Positions 9,940 through 19,951 of a stretch of DNA of 58,095 bases are shown one piece after another. This DNA is from Actinomycetes bacterium (lineage in GTDB: Bacteria; Actinomycetota; Acidimicrobiia; Acidimicrobiales; Bog-793): contig JAJZMK010000136.1 of the NCBI GenBank assembly GCA_021798275.1, positions 1 to 58,095 of the forward strand, read 5' to 3'. Numbering within the stretch: position 1 is the stretch's first letter; every line of letters starts with the position of its first letter. Under the pieces are notes generated by a model. The model was not told where the DNA came from. It saw only the letters and a list, made by a program, of their open reading frames with translations, and did not search any database. A program made the translations under genes and the position numbers.

Positions 9940-10583
9940 CTGGAAATAATCAGGACTCATGGACCGTTAGCAACAATGTGAACGAGAAAAATATTGCATT
10001 GCTGGACAGACCCGCCATGGTGGCAAATGGGTTCAAAGACGATAGATCTTCAGGAAACAACGGACAAAATCGCTCTACGGCCAATCAAGATGACCGACAA
10101 AATCACCTGCTTGATAAGTTGGAAAAATTTACGGCGGCCACTAGGGATTTGTTACAGTCTGTTTTGGGTCTTGAGTTTCAATTGGCAGCCCTTACCTCCT
10201 TAACGGAGCATTTTGGCTCGCGCTATAACGAAAGAGCAACAGTTGAACTGCAAGCCTCATCAGAGAGAGTTCACTTGGTGGAAACACGCAGAATTTCTCT
10301 AATGCCAGCGATACTTGAGGCATTAGGGCTTCACGACAAAGCAGATTTAGGCGAAATAGCCGTCTGCGCCCCCGAGCCTTTTGCCTCCATATTGTCCGAT
10401 GCCAGGATAGATCTTATTCGGGCCAGAGAAAGAATAGGTATTCTAAAAACCAGTGCGGAAGAGGTTCTCGGCCGACGTATCGCCTTAGCGGAAGAAGCTT
10501 TTCGTTCACCGGGTGCCCCAGCAGAAGCCATATACGGTAAAGGAAGAGCGGCGATACCCCGCATTGTTAACAATATATTGTGA
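9936..10583 (+). CDS. FlgN-like flagellar chaperone (putative)
   Basis: Helical protein directly upstream of flgK, the usual position of flgN. Confidence 0.55.
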   Translation: MTGNNQDSWTVSNNVNEKNIALLDRPAMVANGFKDDRSSGNNGQNRSTANQDDRQNHLLDKLEKFTAATRDLLQSVLGLEFQLAALTSLTEHFGSRYNERATVELQASSERVHLVETRRISLMPAILEALGLHDKADLGEIAVCAPEPFASILSDARIDLIRARERIGILKTSAEEVLGRRIALAEEAFRSPGAPAEAIYGKGRAAIPRIVNNIL

Positions 10584-10589
10584 GGATAG

Positions 10590-12035
10590 ATGAGCGATCT
10601 TAGTCTGCAGATAGCAGCTTCGGCGGTAGCCGCTGATCAGGCGGCCTTGGATACGGCGGCCAACAACTTGGCTAATATCTCGACGCCCGGATACGCCCAA
10701 CAAGTTGTCAACCTATCGGACTTCACCCCGTCAACTGCTCAAGGTGTCGGAGAAGGTGTACAGATTGTTTCAGTTACTCAAGATACTTCCGCTTTAAACG
10801 AGCAACAAAATCTCATCGCTCAAGGTCAGCTCGGATCTGCAAACGAATCATCTCAGATTATGGGAATTATCCAAAACAGCTTTCCCGAACCAAGCAGCAC
10901 CGGTCTTCAGTCGCAACTGAGCGCCCTCTGGTCTGACTTGTCGAATTTGGCTACTCAACCGAATTCCTCCGCCGCTCAGCAACAGGTTGTCCAAGACGCA
11001 TCCAACGTGGCAACGACGCTGAATACCACCTATGAGCAACTTTCAAGTACCTCACAACAACTTGTCAATAACTTGGGAGGCGTGGGCAGTAATAATTCTG
11101 GCTACGTCGGTCAGGCAAATCAGTTGATCACAGATATAGCCAATCTCAACGGATCAATAATAGCGGCTCAGAACGGGGGTCAGAATATAAACGCTTTGAG
11201 CGACCAAAGGCGTGCCGACATTACATCTCTCGGAACACTTCTCGGTATCCGAACCGTTTCAGAGACAAATGGCAGTGTAACCGTTTTATCCGGCGGGATT
11301 CAACTAGTTTCTGGAACGAACGGCGTTCAGCTACAGACAACCGGACAACCGACAACTTCCAATTTGGCAGTTGAGACGACAGCGGGTAATGTATTGCCAA
11401 GCGGTGGAAAAATAGGTGCGCTTCTACAATCTGTGAACATAACCATACCGGGATATCAGACACAACTATCGAAAGTGGCTGACTCCCTGGCAACCAACAT
11501 GAATACCTTACAATCGCAAGGAGTAAGTTCCTCTGGCGTTCCCGGTCCAACATCAGCGGCAGCGGCACCGCCATATGCGGGGGCTACTCTTCCCAGTATT
11601 TTCGTTGATAACTCCTCAACCACAACTTATACAACCGGGACGACATCTGCTGCTACAATAGCAATCAATCCGCAACTTCTCGCCAATGCCTCTTTGATAG
11701 CGACGGCGGCCGGTACCTCTACCGCCGGAGTGGCAACCATCGACCCCACCACCGCACAGCAAATGGCTAATTTGGGCCAGCTTGCCGCCGGTCCCAATTC
11801 CATTTATCAATCGTTGGTGGCAACCGTAGGCAATAATGCAGCGCAAGCCAATAATACACAAACAACGACACAAGCTATGGCTAATTCGACTTCCGCCCAA
11901 TTGTCTAGTGTAGAAGGTGTCAGCACCAATGAACAAACGGTGAATATGCTGAGCGCCCAACAGGCATATCAGGCCAGCGCTGCTGTCATAAATTCCACGA
12001 CAACAGTTCTAAACGCACTATTAGCGGCGGTGTAA
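10590..12035 (+). CDS. flgK: Flagellar hook-associated protein FlgK
   Basis: N-terminal AADQAALDTAANNLANISTPGYAQQVV and C-terminal LSAQQAYQASAAVINSTTTVLNALL. Confidence 0.95.
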   Translation: MSDLSLQIAASAVAADQAALDTAANNLANISTPGYAQQVVNLSDFTPSTAQGVGEGVQIVSVTQDTSALNEQQNLIAQGQLGSANESSQIMGIIQNSFPEPSSTGLQSQLSALWSDLSNLATQPNSSAAQQQVVQDASNVATTLNTTYEQLSSTSQQLVNNLGGVGSNNSGYVGQANQLITDIANLNGSIIAAQNGGQNINALSDQRRADITSLGTLLGIRTVSETNGSVTVLSGGIQLVSGTNGVQLQTTGQPTTSNLAVETTAGNVLPSGGKIGALLQSVNITIPGYQTQLSKVADSLATNMNTLQSQGVSSSGVPGPTSAAAAPPYAGATLPSIFVDNSSTTTYTTGTTSAATIAINPQLLANASLIATAAGTSTAGVATIDPTTAQQMANLGQLAAGPNSIYQSLVATVGNNAAQANNTQTTTQAMANSTSAQLSSVEGVSTNEQTVNMLSAQQAYQASAAVINSTTTVLNALLAAV

Positions 12036-12036
12036 A

Positions 12037-12939
12037 ATGAGAATCACTGATTTAACCCTTACAAATCAACTCTCCAACAGTTTGCAAAGTCAAGAGCAGA
12101 CTATTAATACTTTAGATAATCAACTGGCCTCGGGCACTACCCTACTCACGCCCTCTTCCAACCCGATAGCCGTATCAAACGTTTTAAATTACCAGAACCA
12201 ACTGGCTCAAATCAACTCTCACCAAAACAACGTCACAACGGCCCAATCCTGGTTGGGAATGGCTAATTCGGCCGCGACTCAAACCATTTCGACCATGCAA
12301 CAAATAAGAACTATTCTCCTTCAGGCATTAAACGAAGGAGTTAACAATTCGCAAACGTACAATGCCATGGCACAGCAAGTACAAGGTACCGTCACCCAAT
12401 TGCTGGGGCTGGCCAATACAAGTTACGGACAGACTCAGATATTTGCCGGAACGGCGCTTGTCAACCAAGCTTTCTCAACTTCTGGCACTTACAACGGTAA
12501 CTCCACTCCTTTTACCATAGACGTTGGTTCAGGATCTCCAATAGCGGCGTCGGTACCGGGAGATCAGCTGTTCGGTGGAGGAACATCTGGGGTTCAAAGT
12601 ATTTTTACGACCGTCAAAAACATTGTTACCAACCTACAAGCCGGTCCCGGTAGTGCCTCTTATGCCGGGCTACAGGCGGATATGACTGCTCTTGACGCCA
12701 ATATGCAACAGGCTGAGATATCAGCAACCACCATCGGCGAATCCATGCAGCAGGTCAATGCCGCCAGCAGTGCAAATCAAAATACATCTACGGAGTTGCA
12801 AACGGCCATAGCCAATTTGGGATCCGTCAATGTGGCCAGCGTGTCCCCAACTTTGCAAGCTGATCTAACGTCTTACCAGGCGGCACTGTACGCGGTCTCA
12901 AAAGCTGTTCCCGAAACGTTAGCACAGTTTATCAATTAG
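12037..12939 (+). CDS. flgL: Flagellar hook-associated protein FlgL
   Basis: Flagellin-like N-terminus, FlgL position after flgK, C-terminal SYQAALYAVSK. Confidence 0.93.
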   Translation: MRITDLTLTNQLSNSLQSQEQTINTLDNQLASGTTLLTPSSNPIAVSNVLNYQNQLAQINSHQNNVTTAQSWLGMANSAATQTISTMQQIRTILLQALNEGVNNSQTYNAMAQQVQGTVTQLLGLANTSYGQTQIFAGTALVNQAFSTSGTYNGNSTPFTIDVGSGSPIAASVPGDQLFGGGTSGVQSIFTTVKNIVTNLQAGPGSASYAGLQADMTALDANMQQAEISATTIGESMQQVNAASSANQNTSTELQTAIANLGSVNVASVSPTLQADLTSYQAALYAVSKAVPETLAQFIN

Positions 12940-12959
12940 GAATATGAAGGGCCATTATT

Positions 12960-13451
12960 GTGACCCGGAAAGGACAGCCGGTGCCTCTGGCGACCGAACT
13001 TAGGGTATTACCAGCAGTAGATATCGATTTTCCAATAGGCATTCCAGGACTTAGGGGTGTCAGAAAATTTAAGCTCGAGCCTCTCGGGGCCGACGTCAGG
13101 GAAAACGCCCTCAACCCATTCGGCAAACTGATTGCCTTAGAACCTGTCCTTCTCTCAGACGGTTCATATGCTGAAGCCTTGAGATTAATAGTAGCCGCTC
13201 CGGGACTTCTCTGGCCCAATTATAAAGTGGAAATAGACGAGAGCACACTGGAATTGCTTGAAATTGAGAGCCCCGAAGACGCCGCTGCCCTGGTTGTAAT
13301 TACGCTCAAAGAGACTTTAGCTCTCTCTACGGCCAACTTATTTGCTCCTATCGTTCTCAATACCAAAAAATACATTGGAGCCCAAATCTTGCCACAGAAA
13401 CATACGGAAGACTTAATCGCAGCCATACATACACCATTGCCGCAATTCTAA
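12960..13451 (+). CDS. fliW: Flagellar assembly factor FliW
   Basis: FliW-like sequence (DFPIGIPGLRGVRKFKLEPL; VVITLKETLALSTANLFAPIVLNTKKYIGAQILP), directly before csrA; GTG start. Confidence 0.93.
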   Translation: MTRKGQPVPLATELRVLPAVDIDFPIGIPGLRGVRKFKLEPLGADVRENALNPFGKLIALEPVLLSDGSYAEALRLIVAAPGLLWPNYKVEIDESTLELLEIESPEDAAALVVITLKETLALSTANLFAPIVLNTKKYIGAQILPQKHTEDLIAAIHTPLPQF

Positions 13452-13469
13452 GGTAATATCAATACCATA

Positions 13470-13745
13470 ATGTTGACACTTACCAGAGCAGTCGGGGAAA
13501 AAATACTCATCGGAGACGATATCGTCATCGAAGTACGTGCCGTCCTAGATTCCAATCACGTCAGGATAGCGATAGATGCTCCGCGTCAAATCCCCGTTCA
13601 CCGAGCTGAACATTTTGCTGCTGTATCACAGGCCAACAGGGAAGCCGCTGAGGCGGCACTTACTAACGTCGATGAAAATCTCCTTCATGAAATAAAAACA
13701 GAAAAAAAAGACCCTGATGACGATAAAGAATCTGTGAGAAAATAA
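13470..13745 (+). CDS. csrA: Carbon storage regulator CsrA
   Basis: MLTLTRAVGEKILIGDDIVIEVRAVLDSNHVRIAIDAPRQIPVHRAE. Confidence 0.97.
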   Translation: MLTLTRAVGEKILIGDDIVIEVRAVLDSNHVRIAIDAPRQIPVHRAEHFAAVSQANREAAEAALTNVDENLLHEIKTEKKDPDDDKESVRK

Positions 13746-13936
13746 TATTTTTCTCTTTCTCTCCAAAAGATTTTATGCCTTCTTTGCCTCTCTGTCTTTT
13801 CTAAGACCAATTATCTCTATGTATTTTATAATACATACATTACTGACAAGTAGTTATTAAAAATTTATCTATTCAATTGCATGAAAAATATGCTTGGGTC
13901 AATTATTATATATAGCTAAAGGAGATGGAGATACTG

Positions 13937-15484
13937 ATGTCTACAGACTTTATAAGCGATTCCGTTGATCAAAACAGCAAGAATAAAAAATTATTTGATA
14001 ATAGTTATTTATCCTCTTTGACAAACAACTATAAATTCTCCATTCTCACTGTGGATGCTTTTATTCCCGGTAGTAACGGTAAAAGTCCTTTTTTTTCTCA
14101 TCTGGCAAAATTATTCTATTACGGCTTAACAAATCTGGGCTTTGATGTTGAAATAAAAAATAGGTTATTTTATGAAAACAGAGTGCCTATTGTCTTCGGA
14201 GCCCATATTTTACAAAACGCAGGCTACCTACCGGGAAACGCCATTATTTTCAACAGCGAGCAATACGACTCTCCTTGGTTTACTAATGACTATATCGATA
14301 TATTAAAAACTCACTTAGTTTTAGATTACTCCTATAAAAATATAGAGTACTTATCACAACTTGGCATAGATGCTCACCTGATACGCCTCGGCTATGTAAC
14401 AGAAGAGGATAGAAATCTTGATAGTTCAGTAGGAGAAAAAGATATCGATGTCTTATTTTACGGATCTATCAATCAAAGACGACAGCTTATGCTCGATCTA
14501 CTGGCAACAGAAGATATCAACCTATACATAACCGACAATGTATTCGGTGAAGAGCTTGACAAATTGGTAGCCAGATCAAAAGTAGTTCTAAATATTCACT
14601 TTTATGAAACAAAGATTTTTGAAATAGTAAGAATTAACTATTTATTGACAAACGGGGTTCACGTCGTCAGCGAAGAGGGAGATGACCAGATAGAAAAAGA
14701 TTACGAACAAGTAGTTACTTTTTTTCCTTATGAAGACTTGTCAGAGAGCATAACGGGAATACTGAATAACTACCCCTTCGATGATCAAAAAATACGCTCT
14801 TTCATGCTAGCCCGTCCTCAGGAAAAATTACTGCAAGAAGACTTTCTCCCCTACTTAGATCAAGTAAGCACGATTGCAGAAAAAACATTTCCAACTATAA
14901 TTAATATCGGCAGCGGCAAAGATTTCAATCCTCTCTATCTCAATATTGATATTTCTCCCGGAACGCATCCAGACATCGTCCATGATATTACAAAACCACT
15001 CGAAGAAGAAGGTATCGTATTTGATACCCAACGTTTCGGTAAAATACACCTAAGGAAAGACTGCATTGACACTATCATTTGCAATGATGTCCTGGAGCAT
15101 CTTCCAGATCTCGTTACGGCAATGACCACATGTCTCACAATACTGAAACCGGGTGGAAAAATGAAGATCAAAGTACCTTATGATTTATCATACGGAGCTT
15201 GGCAAGATCCCACCCATGTCAGAGGCTTCAACGAAGAAAGCTGGCGTTACTTTAGCGAGTGGTGTTGGTATTTAGGCTGGACAGAAGCCACCTTTAGAGT
15301 AAACAGCATCTCTTTTGAACTGCATCAAATCGGCAGGGAGATGGAAAGCGCCGGTGTCGCTCTCGATATCATCAAAAGGACTCCTCGAGCCGTTGATGCC
15401 ATGCATGTGGAATTGGAAAAAATGCCTTTGAGCAGTGAAATACAGCAGGCAATCACGGAGTTCAGAGAGCACAAGTACTTATGA
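13937..15484 (+). CDS. Fusion: CgeB-like glycosyltransferase plus class I SAM-dependent methyltransferase
   Basis: N-terminal glycosyltransferase pattern (IDVLFYGSINQRRQLMLDLL..KVVLNIHFYETKIFEIVRINYLLTNG); C-terminal methyltransferase (IINIGSGK, DVLEHLPD, LKPGGKMKIKVPY). ATG 13937 has a better-spaced SD than 13925. Confidence 0.8.
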   Translation: MSTDFISDSVDQNSKNKKLFDNSYLSSLTNNYKFSILTVDAFIPGSNGKSPFFSHLAKLFYYGLTNLGFDVEIKNRLFYENRVPIVFGAHILQNAGYLPGNAIIFNSEQYDSPWFTNDYIDILKTHLVLDYSYKNIEYLSQLGIDAHLIRLGYVTEEDRNLDSSVGEKDIDVLFYGSINQRRQLMLDLLATEDINLYITDNVFGEELDKLVARSKVVLNIHFYETKIFEIVRINYLLTNGVHVVSEEGDDQIEKDYEQVVTFFPYEDLSESITGILNNYPFDDQKIRSFMLARPQEKLLQEDFLPYLDQVSTIAEKTFPTIINIGSGKDFNPLYLNIDISPGTHPDIVHDITKPLEEEGIVFDTQRFGKIHLRKDCIDTIICNDVLEHLPDLVTAMTTCLTILKPGGKMKIKVPYDLSYGAWQDPTHVRGFNEESWRYFSEWCWYLGWTEATFRVNSISFELHQIGREMESAGVALDIIKRTPRAVDAMHVELEKMPLSSEIQQAITEFREHKYL

Positions 15485-15543
15485 CTACAAGGCAGAAGAT
15501 TCTCAAAGCACATATAAAAGTTAATTGAAGTAATTACATTAAC

Positions 15544-15837
15544 TTAGATAACGGTGGTAATAATTTTTCCTTTTACGGCTGGTATGTTCTTTTCCAGATA
15601 ATTCATGGTACCCAGTAATTCCAGAATTTCTTTTTTTCTCTTTTCCCCGTAATCGATAATCTCTTGCATTTGTCTCTCACACTCTTTTACTCTCTGCAAA
15701 TATTCCACAGGTACTAAAGAGGTAGGACGAACCAGGAATTCGGGCGGGCATGCGAGCGGGGTCTTTCTCCTTATGGCCATATTGGCATCTTTGATATATT
15801 GCTCCAATGCCCCTAAATACTCAAGCCAGGTTGTCAT
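15544..15837 (-). CDS. Small helical protein downstream of fliS, FliT-like by position
   Basis: 97 aa (MTTWLEYLGALEQYIKDAN...), overlaps the fliS 3' end. Confidence 0.5.
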   Translation of the reverse strand: MTTWLEYLGALEQYIKDANMAIRRKTPLACPPEFLVRPTSLVPVEYLQRVKECERQMQEIIDYGEKRKKEILELLGTMNYLEKNIPAVKGKIITTVI

Positions 15838-16240
15838 TATTTGCCGCTTCGACTTTGGCTTGCTCACGAGCAACCGCTTCCGTCCATGCATCTTTTAGAG
15901 GTAGTACTATATCTTGACAGATTGACAAGATAGATGCGTCTTTTGTCATATTAGCCTTAGTGAGTAGATCTATCAGGGTATTGTATAACCGCCATAAATC
16001 TTCACCGCCGGTAAAATTATCTTTTTGCAAGCTTGACCGCAGAACAATTACAATTTTTTGTCCATGCTGTAAGCAATTGTGTGTTTTTTCGATATCTCCG
16101 TTTTTTATATATTCTTTCCCGAGTTCTATATCAAGCGCCAGTCTTTCATAGAGGGCGACGAGCAGAGCCGGTTGGGAAATAATCGTCTCAGTTCTTGTCT
16201 TCTCATATGCTCTGGCCACTTCATCTTGTGTCATGCTCAT
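15821..16240 (-). CDS. fliS: Flagellar export chaperone FliS
   Basis: FliS pattern (ARAYEKTRTETIISQPALLVALYERLALDIELGKEYIKNGDIEKTHNCLQHGQKIVIVLRSSL), adjacent to fliD. Confidence 0.9.
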   Translation of the reverse strand: MSMTQDEVARAYEKTRTETIISQPALLVALYERLALDIELGKEYIKNGDIEKTHNCLQHGQKIVIVLRSSLQKDNFTGGEDLWRLYNTLIDLLTKANMTKDASILSICQDIVLPLKDAWTEAVAREQAKVEAANNDNLA

Positions 16241-16244
16241 AACA

Positions 16245-18788
16245 TTATCCTCCTGTCGTACTGCTTGGTGTAGTGGTGGTTCCTCCGGAAAGTGAACCGA
16301 GTAGTCCCGATGAGCCTCCCAAAGCACTCAAATAAGACTGTTCGCTTTTTAGCTGGGCCAAAACTGTTTCCATATTTGTAAACTCAGTCGTCAATTGCTG
16401 CTGTTCTTGAACAATCAGCTTTTTTTGGAGAGTAATTTGATTGCCGATCTGGGTAGAGTTACTTTGCAGGGATTGAATTTTACTGGGGATCTCTCCTCCG
16501 GTAGTGTTCAAGGTTGTCACGGCCAAGTTTGCCAAAGCGCCCGACAGCCCTTGTGTATAATTAAACGTTCCAAGGGATGTAGTAGAAGTGATTCCGGGTG
16601 TCGTCACTTGCAGAGAGAGACCCGCTAAAGTGGGGTCATTGATCGGAGCCGTCAGGATCTGCCCATTGCCAGTGGCTGCCACACCGTTGATAGTACCGGC
16701 CACGTCCGTACCGGTAAAGGAAGTACCGACAATTCCCAGGACATCAGTAGACGACGATGAGACCGAGAAACTTGCGGCCGATCCGTAATTACCGGAAGTA
16801 ATTTGCAAAATACTCGAAGACCCAGAGGCAACCACTTGGGCAGATAAATTCAGTCCACCTTGGGCAAAAGCACTGTCCAGTCCACTTGCTATTTGGGAAA
16901 GCGTCTCTCCAGACGTCACGCCATAGTTGACCGATTGACTTCCTGAAGTTATCGTATAAGTATCAGCTGAGGAAACGCTTGCTGAAGATGATGAAAAAGT
17001 TGCGGTTCCGTTATCTGTGGCCTGTGAAGCAGATTGCGATATGGTCACATTGTAGCTGCCGGCTTGGGTTGAATTGGAAGCATAAACCAAACCGACATCT
17101 TGAGATGTCGCACCAGAATAAGAAGGGGTAAAAGTTCCTCCTTCTGTAAACATAGCAGCCACTCCGGTAGGGTTATTTTGAAAATCAGTGGCAAATGTCG
17201 AGGCATTAAAGTTGATCTGCTCGGTTTTCCCGTTGATAGAAATACCGGCTGCCGAACCTGTCGTTCCGGTGTCGGGAACGCTTGAAGAGCCTATAGCCTG
17301 ACTAAAGATGGATAAAACTTGCTGGGCCAGATTCTGTAACTGGACATCGCCGTTCAGAGGCCCCGCTGTGTTGGTTTGCTGATTGTATGCCGTATCTGTA
17401 CTGATGGTCTGAAGAAGAGTATTGGCAGCGTTGACAAAGCTGCTAACTTGCTGGGACACCTGAGAGGCATTTGGTGCCACGGAAATTGTAACAGGTGATG
17501 AGGAAGTTTGATTGAGAGTTATATTGACACCGGAAAGTAGGCTGCTAACGGTGTTGGAAGCCGACTGTATCTCAAAGCCACCGGTCCCGCCAAGAGTCAA
17601 AATGGCATTTTGTCCCTGAGTAATCGTCTGTAAGGTTCCAAGGCCGGAAGATGAAAAAGCAGTCGGACTGATCGATATATCATTTGCCGCCCCAGTCTGG
17701 TTAGATGTAAGAGACAACGCGTACTCATTGGTCCCCACGGCAAGAGCCTGTGCTGAAACTCCGATATTAGCGTTATTGATGGCAGATACGACAGAGGCCA
17801 AAGAACCGTTCCCAACGGAAATATTTTGCGCCGTTATTGATCCTATAGTGAGCCCCGAGGTGCCTAAAGTAGCCGATATAGTTCCCCCCGTGCCCGAGGT
17901 AAGAGAGACCTGAGTTGGAGTAGTTCCGGAAATATCAGTAATGGTATTACTGGTACCGTCGACGTTGATAATACCATTTACTCCCGTCACGGCTGATGAC
18001 ATGCTTGAAAGACCTAGAGCGGTATTGGCAGATCCGCTTCCAACCTCTAAGGTGGCAGCGGAGCCCTGTTCGGTAGTGGCCATGACAAGTTGTCCGGAGG
18101 AATTAACCGAAGCTGTCAGCAACCCCTGTGATGAAGCCGTTACAGCTGTTGCCAATTGTTGAGCGGTATAAGTACCGCTAGCGATAGTAAAGGTGTAGTT
18201 GGTGCCATCTATCGCTACAGCCAACTGGTCATTCGATGTGGTAATCGATGTAGAGCTTGCCAGCGGAGTAGCCGAGGTTACGCTTGCCCCTTGAGAGGCT
18301 TGGGTAACTGATATGGAGTGCTGCCCGAGAGTAAGTGATGACCCACTCATTGAAGAAATACCGATCCCAGAAGCACCGGAGGCCAGCAAAAGATCGCCTG
18401 AGGCCACTACATCGCTTGTCGAAGACACTGTCCCGCTTGACAGCATAGAATTGGCGGTAGCCAATTGATTGACATCAAATGTCACCGAGCCGCTTGAAGC
18501 ACCGCTACCGACGGTTGCCGAAGCAACTTGACTATTACTGGAAGTTGCGGCTACGGAACCTGTAAAAGCGCCCTGAGAAGTAAGAGCGTTGGCTGCCGTT
18601 TGTAAAGCCTGTATTTGAGACTGAATACCTTGGTAGTCGCTTACTTGCGAATTTAGATTTGCTTGTTGATTTTGTAGATCGAAAAGAGGTTGCTCGGCAA
18701 CCTGTAAATATGCACTTATGATTTGTTGTGTATTGAGACCGGACATTATACCGGTAAATGAGACCGGTGGCATGGAACCTATTGACAC
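16245..18788 (-). CDS. fliD: Flagellar hook-associated protein 2 (filament cap) FliD
   Basis: N-terminus FTGIMSGLNTQQIISAYLQVAEQPLFDLQNQQANLNSQVSDYQGIQSQIQALQ; C-terminus LTTEFTNMETVLAQLKSEQSYLSAL; 847 aa. Confidence 0.95.
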   Translation of the reverse strand: MSIGSMPPVSFTGIMSGLNTQQIISAYLQVAEQPLFDLQNQQANLNSQVSDYQGIQSQIQALQTAANALTSQGAFTGSVAATSSNSQVASATVGSGASSGSVTFDVNQLATANSMLSSGTVSSTSDVVASGDLLLASGASGIGISSMSGSSLTLGQHSISVTQASQGASVTSATPLASSTSITTSNDQLAVAIDGTNYTFTIASGTYTAQQLATAVTASSQGLLTASVNSSGQLVMATTEQGSAATLEVGSGSANTALGLSSMSSAVTGVNGIINVDGTSNTITDISGTTPTQVSLTSGTGGTISATLGTSGLTIGSITAQNISVGNGSLASVVSAINNANIGVSAQALAVGTNEYALSLTSNQTGAANDISISPTAFSSSGLGTLQTITQGQNAILTLGGTGGFEIQSASNTVSSLLSGVNITLNQTSSSPVTISVAPNASQVSQQVSSFVNAANTLLQTISTDTAYNQQTNTAGPLNGDVQLQNLAQQVLSIFSQAIGSSSVPDTGTTGSAAGISINGKTEQINFNASTFATDFQNNPTGVAAMFTEGGTFTPSYSGATSQDVGLVYASNSTQAGSYNVTISQSASQATDNGTATFSSSSASVSSADTYTITSGSQSVNYGVTSGETLSQIASGLDSAFAQGGLNLSAQVVASGSSSILQITSGNYGSAASFSVSSSSTDVLGIVGTSFTGTDVAGTINGVAATGNGQILTAPINDPTLAGLSLQVTTPGITSTTSLGTFNYTQGLSGALANLAVTTLNTTGGEIPSKIQSLQSNSTQIGNQITLQKKLIVQEQQQLTTEFTNMETVLAQLKSEQSYLSALGGSSGLLGSLSGGTTTTPSSTTGG

Positions 18789-18810
18789 CTCTACTCCTTT
18801 CCATCCCAGA

Positions 18811-18849
18811 AGCCGGTTTTGAGGTTAAGTAAATATCTCAAAACCGGCT
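18811..18849. terminator. 13-bp perfect inverted repeat between flagellin and fliD
   Basis: AGCCGGTTTTGAG - 13 nt - CTCAAAACCGGCT, 3' of the flagellin gene. Confidence 0.7.
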
Positions 18850-18877
18850 CTTTGGGTATTTGCCCTATGGGGTTTTA

Positions 18878-19702
18878 TTAGATAAGTTTCAAGGCCAACT
18901 GAGGGATTTGTTGTGCCTGCGAAAGTACCGTGACACCGGATTGCTCCAGGATCTGTAGTGAGGTGAACTGAGTGGTGGCGCTGGCTACGTTCACATCCAC
19001 CAAATTTGCATTCGCTGAAGTCAGGTTTTGCTGCGCAACCGTTACGTTAGCCGAAAGCGCTTGTATCTGGTTTTGTGAAGAACCTATAGAGGCCGCAGCG
19101 GAAGCCAAAGCTGCTATGGCTGACTGCACGGCACTCATAGCGGCTTGAGCCGATGTCACAGATAGCAAGCTCAAAGTTGATACTGCCAATGATGCCGAAG
19201 TGGTGGTGGTAAGTGAGACGGCAACCTGGTTGCTTGAAAGATTTTGTGGACCTACTTGGAAAGTAAGTACAGAGTTACTTCCATTCAAGAGGCTCACGCC
19301 GGCAAACGTGGTGGAGTTTGCGATCTGGTCTAACTGAGAAATCAATGCCTGAAATTCGTTGTTATCAGCGCTAGAGGCAGTGCTGTTGCTCGCTGTTGTA
19401 GTATTTGCTGCCTGAGTAGCGATGGTGTTTGCTTGCTGCAAGATGGCCTCTTGCTGATTCATGGCACCTTGAGCTGTCTGTAGCACAGAAACTGCGGTCT
19501 GTGCGTTGCTGACAGCTGCGCCGTAACCGTTTATTTCAGACTGTAGAGACTGACTGATCGCATAACCTGCGGGGTTATCAGCGGCGGTTTGAATTTGCAA
19601 ACCGGAACTCAATTGGCTTACGATGCCCTGCAATGCAGCATCGGTTGCATTTAAGTTATTCTGAGCTCCCAAAGCTGAAAGGTTGGTGTTGATAAATAAC
19701 AT
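18878..19702 (-). CDS. fliC: Flagellin
   Basis: INTNLSALGAQNNLNATDAALQGIVSQLSSGLQIQTAADNPAGYAISQSLQSEINGY; C-terminal TQFTSLQILEQSGVTVLSQAQQIPQLALKLI. ATG 19702 with SD AAGGAGG. Confidence 0.97.
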   Translation of the reverse strand: MLFINTNLSALGAQNNLNATDAALQGIVSQLSSGLQIQTAADNPAGYAISQSLQSEINGYGAAVSNAQTAVSVLQTAQGAMNQQEAILQQANTIATQAANTTTASNSTASSADNNEFQALISQLDQIANSTTFAGVSLLNGSNSVLTFQVGPQNLSSNQVAVSLTTTTSASLAVSTLSLLSVTSAQAAMSAVQSAIAALASAAASIGSSQNQIQALSANVTVAQQNLTSANANLVDVNVASATTQFTSLQILEQSGVTVLSQAQQIPQLALKLI

Positions 19703-19708
19703 ATTTTG

Positions 19709-19765
19709 TCCTCCTTGACGAGTATAATCGGCGGCCTTGCCGACAACCACAGGCCTTCCTTGGCC
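19709..19765 (-). promoter_or_regulatory. Candidate dual CsrA-binding sites in flagellin 5' leader
   Basis: Minus strand: GGCC-AAGGAA-GGCC mini-hairpin (19752-19765) with GGA in a hexaloop, and an AAGGAGGA SD (19709-19716). Confidence 0.4.
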
Positions 19766-19883
19766 CAAGTTTCCTTACGACACTTTAGAGATCAATATTT
19801 CCTCCAAATCAAAAAAAAATTTTATCTTTGATAAGCAAATAACATCATATACAGGAAAAAATACAAACCCTTTTTCCGTTAAT

Positions 19884-19919
19884 ACTATTGCCAGACATTG
19901 GCCGATGTCTGGCAATAGT
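19884..19919. promoter_or_regulatory. 15-bp perfect inverted repeat upstream of the giant glycosyltransferase
   Basis: ACTATTGCCAGACAT-TGGCCG-ATGTCTGGCAATAGT, in the divergent flagellin/GT intergenic region. Confidence 0.6.
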
Positions 19920-19951
19920 TAAAATCTACTAGATACCGCTAGAGAGGATTC

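Noticed and set aside
11221-11960. Two antisense ORFs within flgK
   Set aside because: Overlap flgK coding sequence, no independent support.
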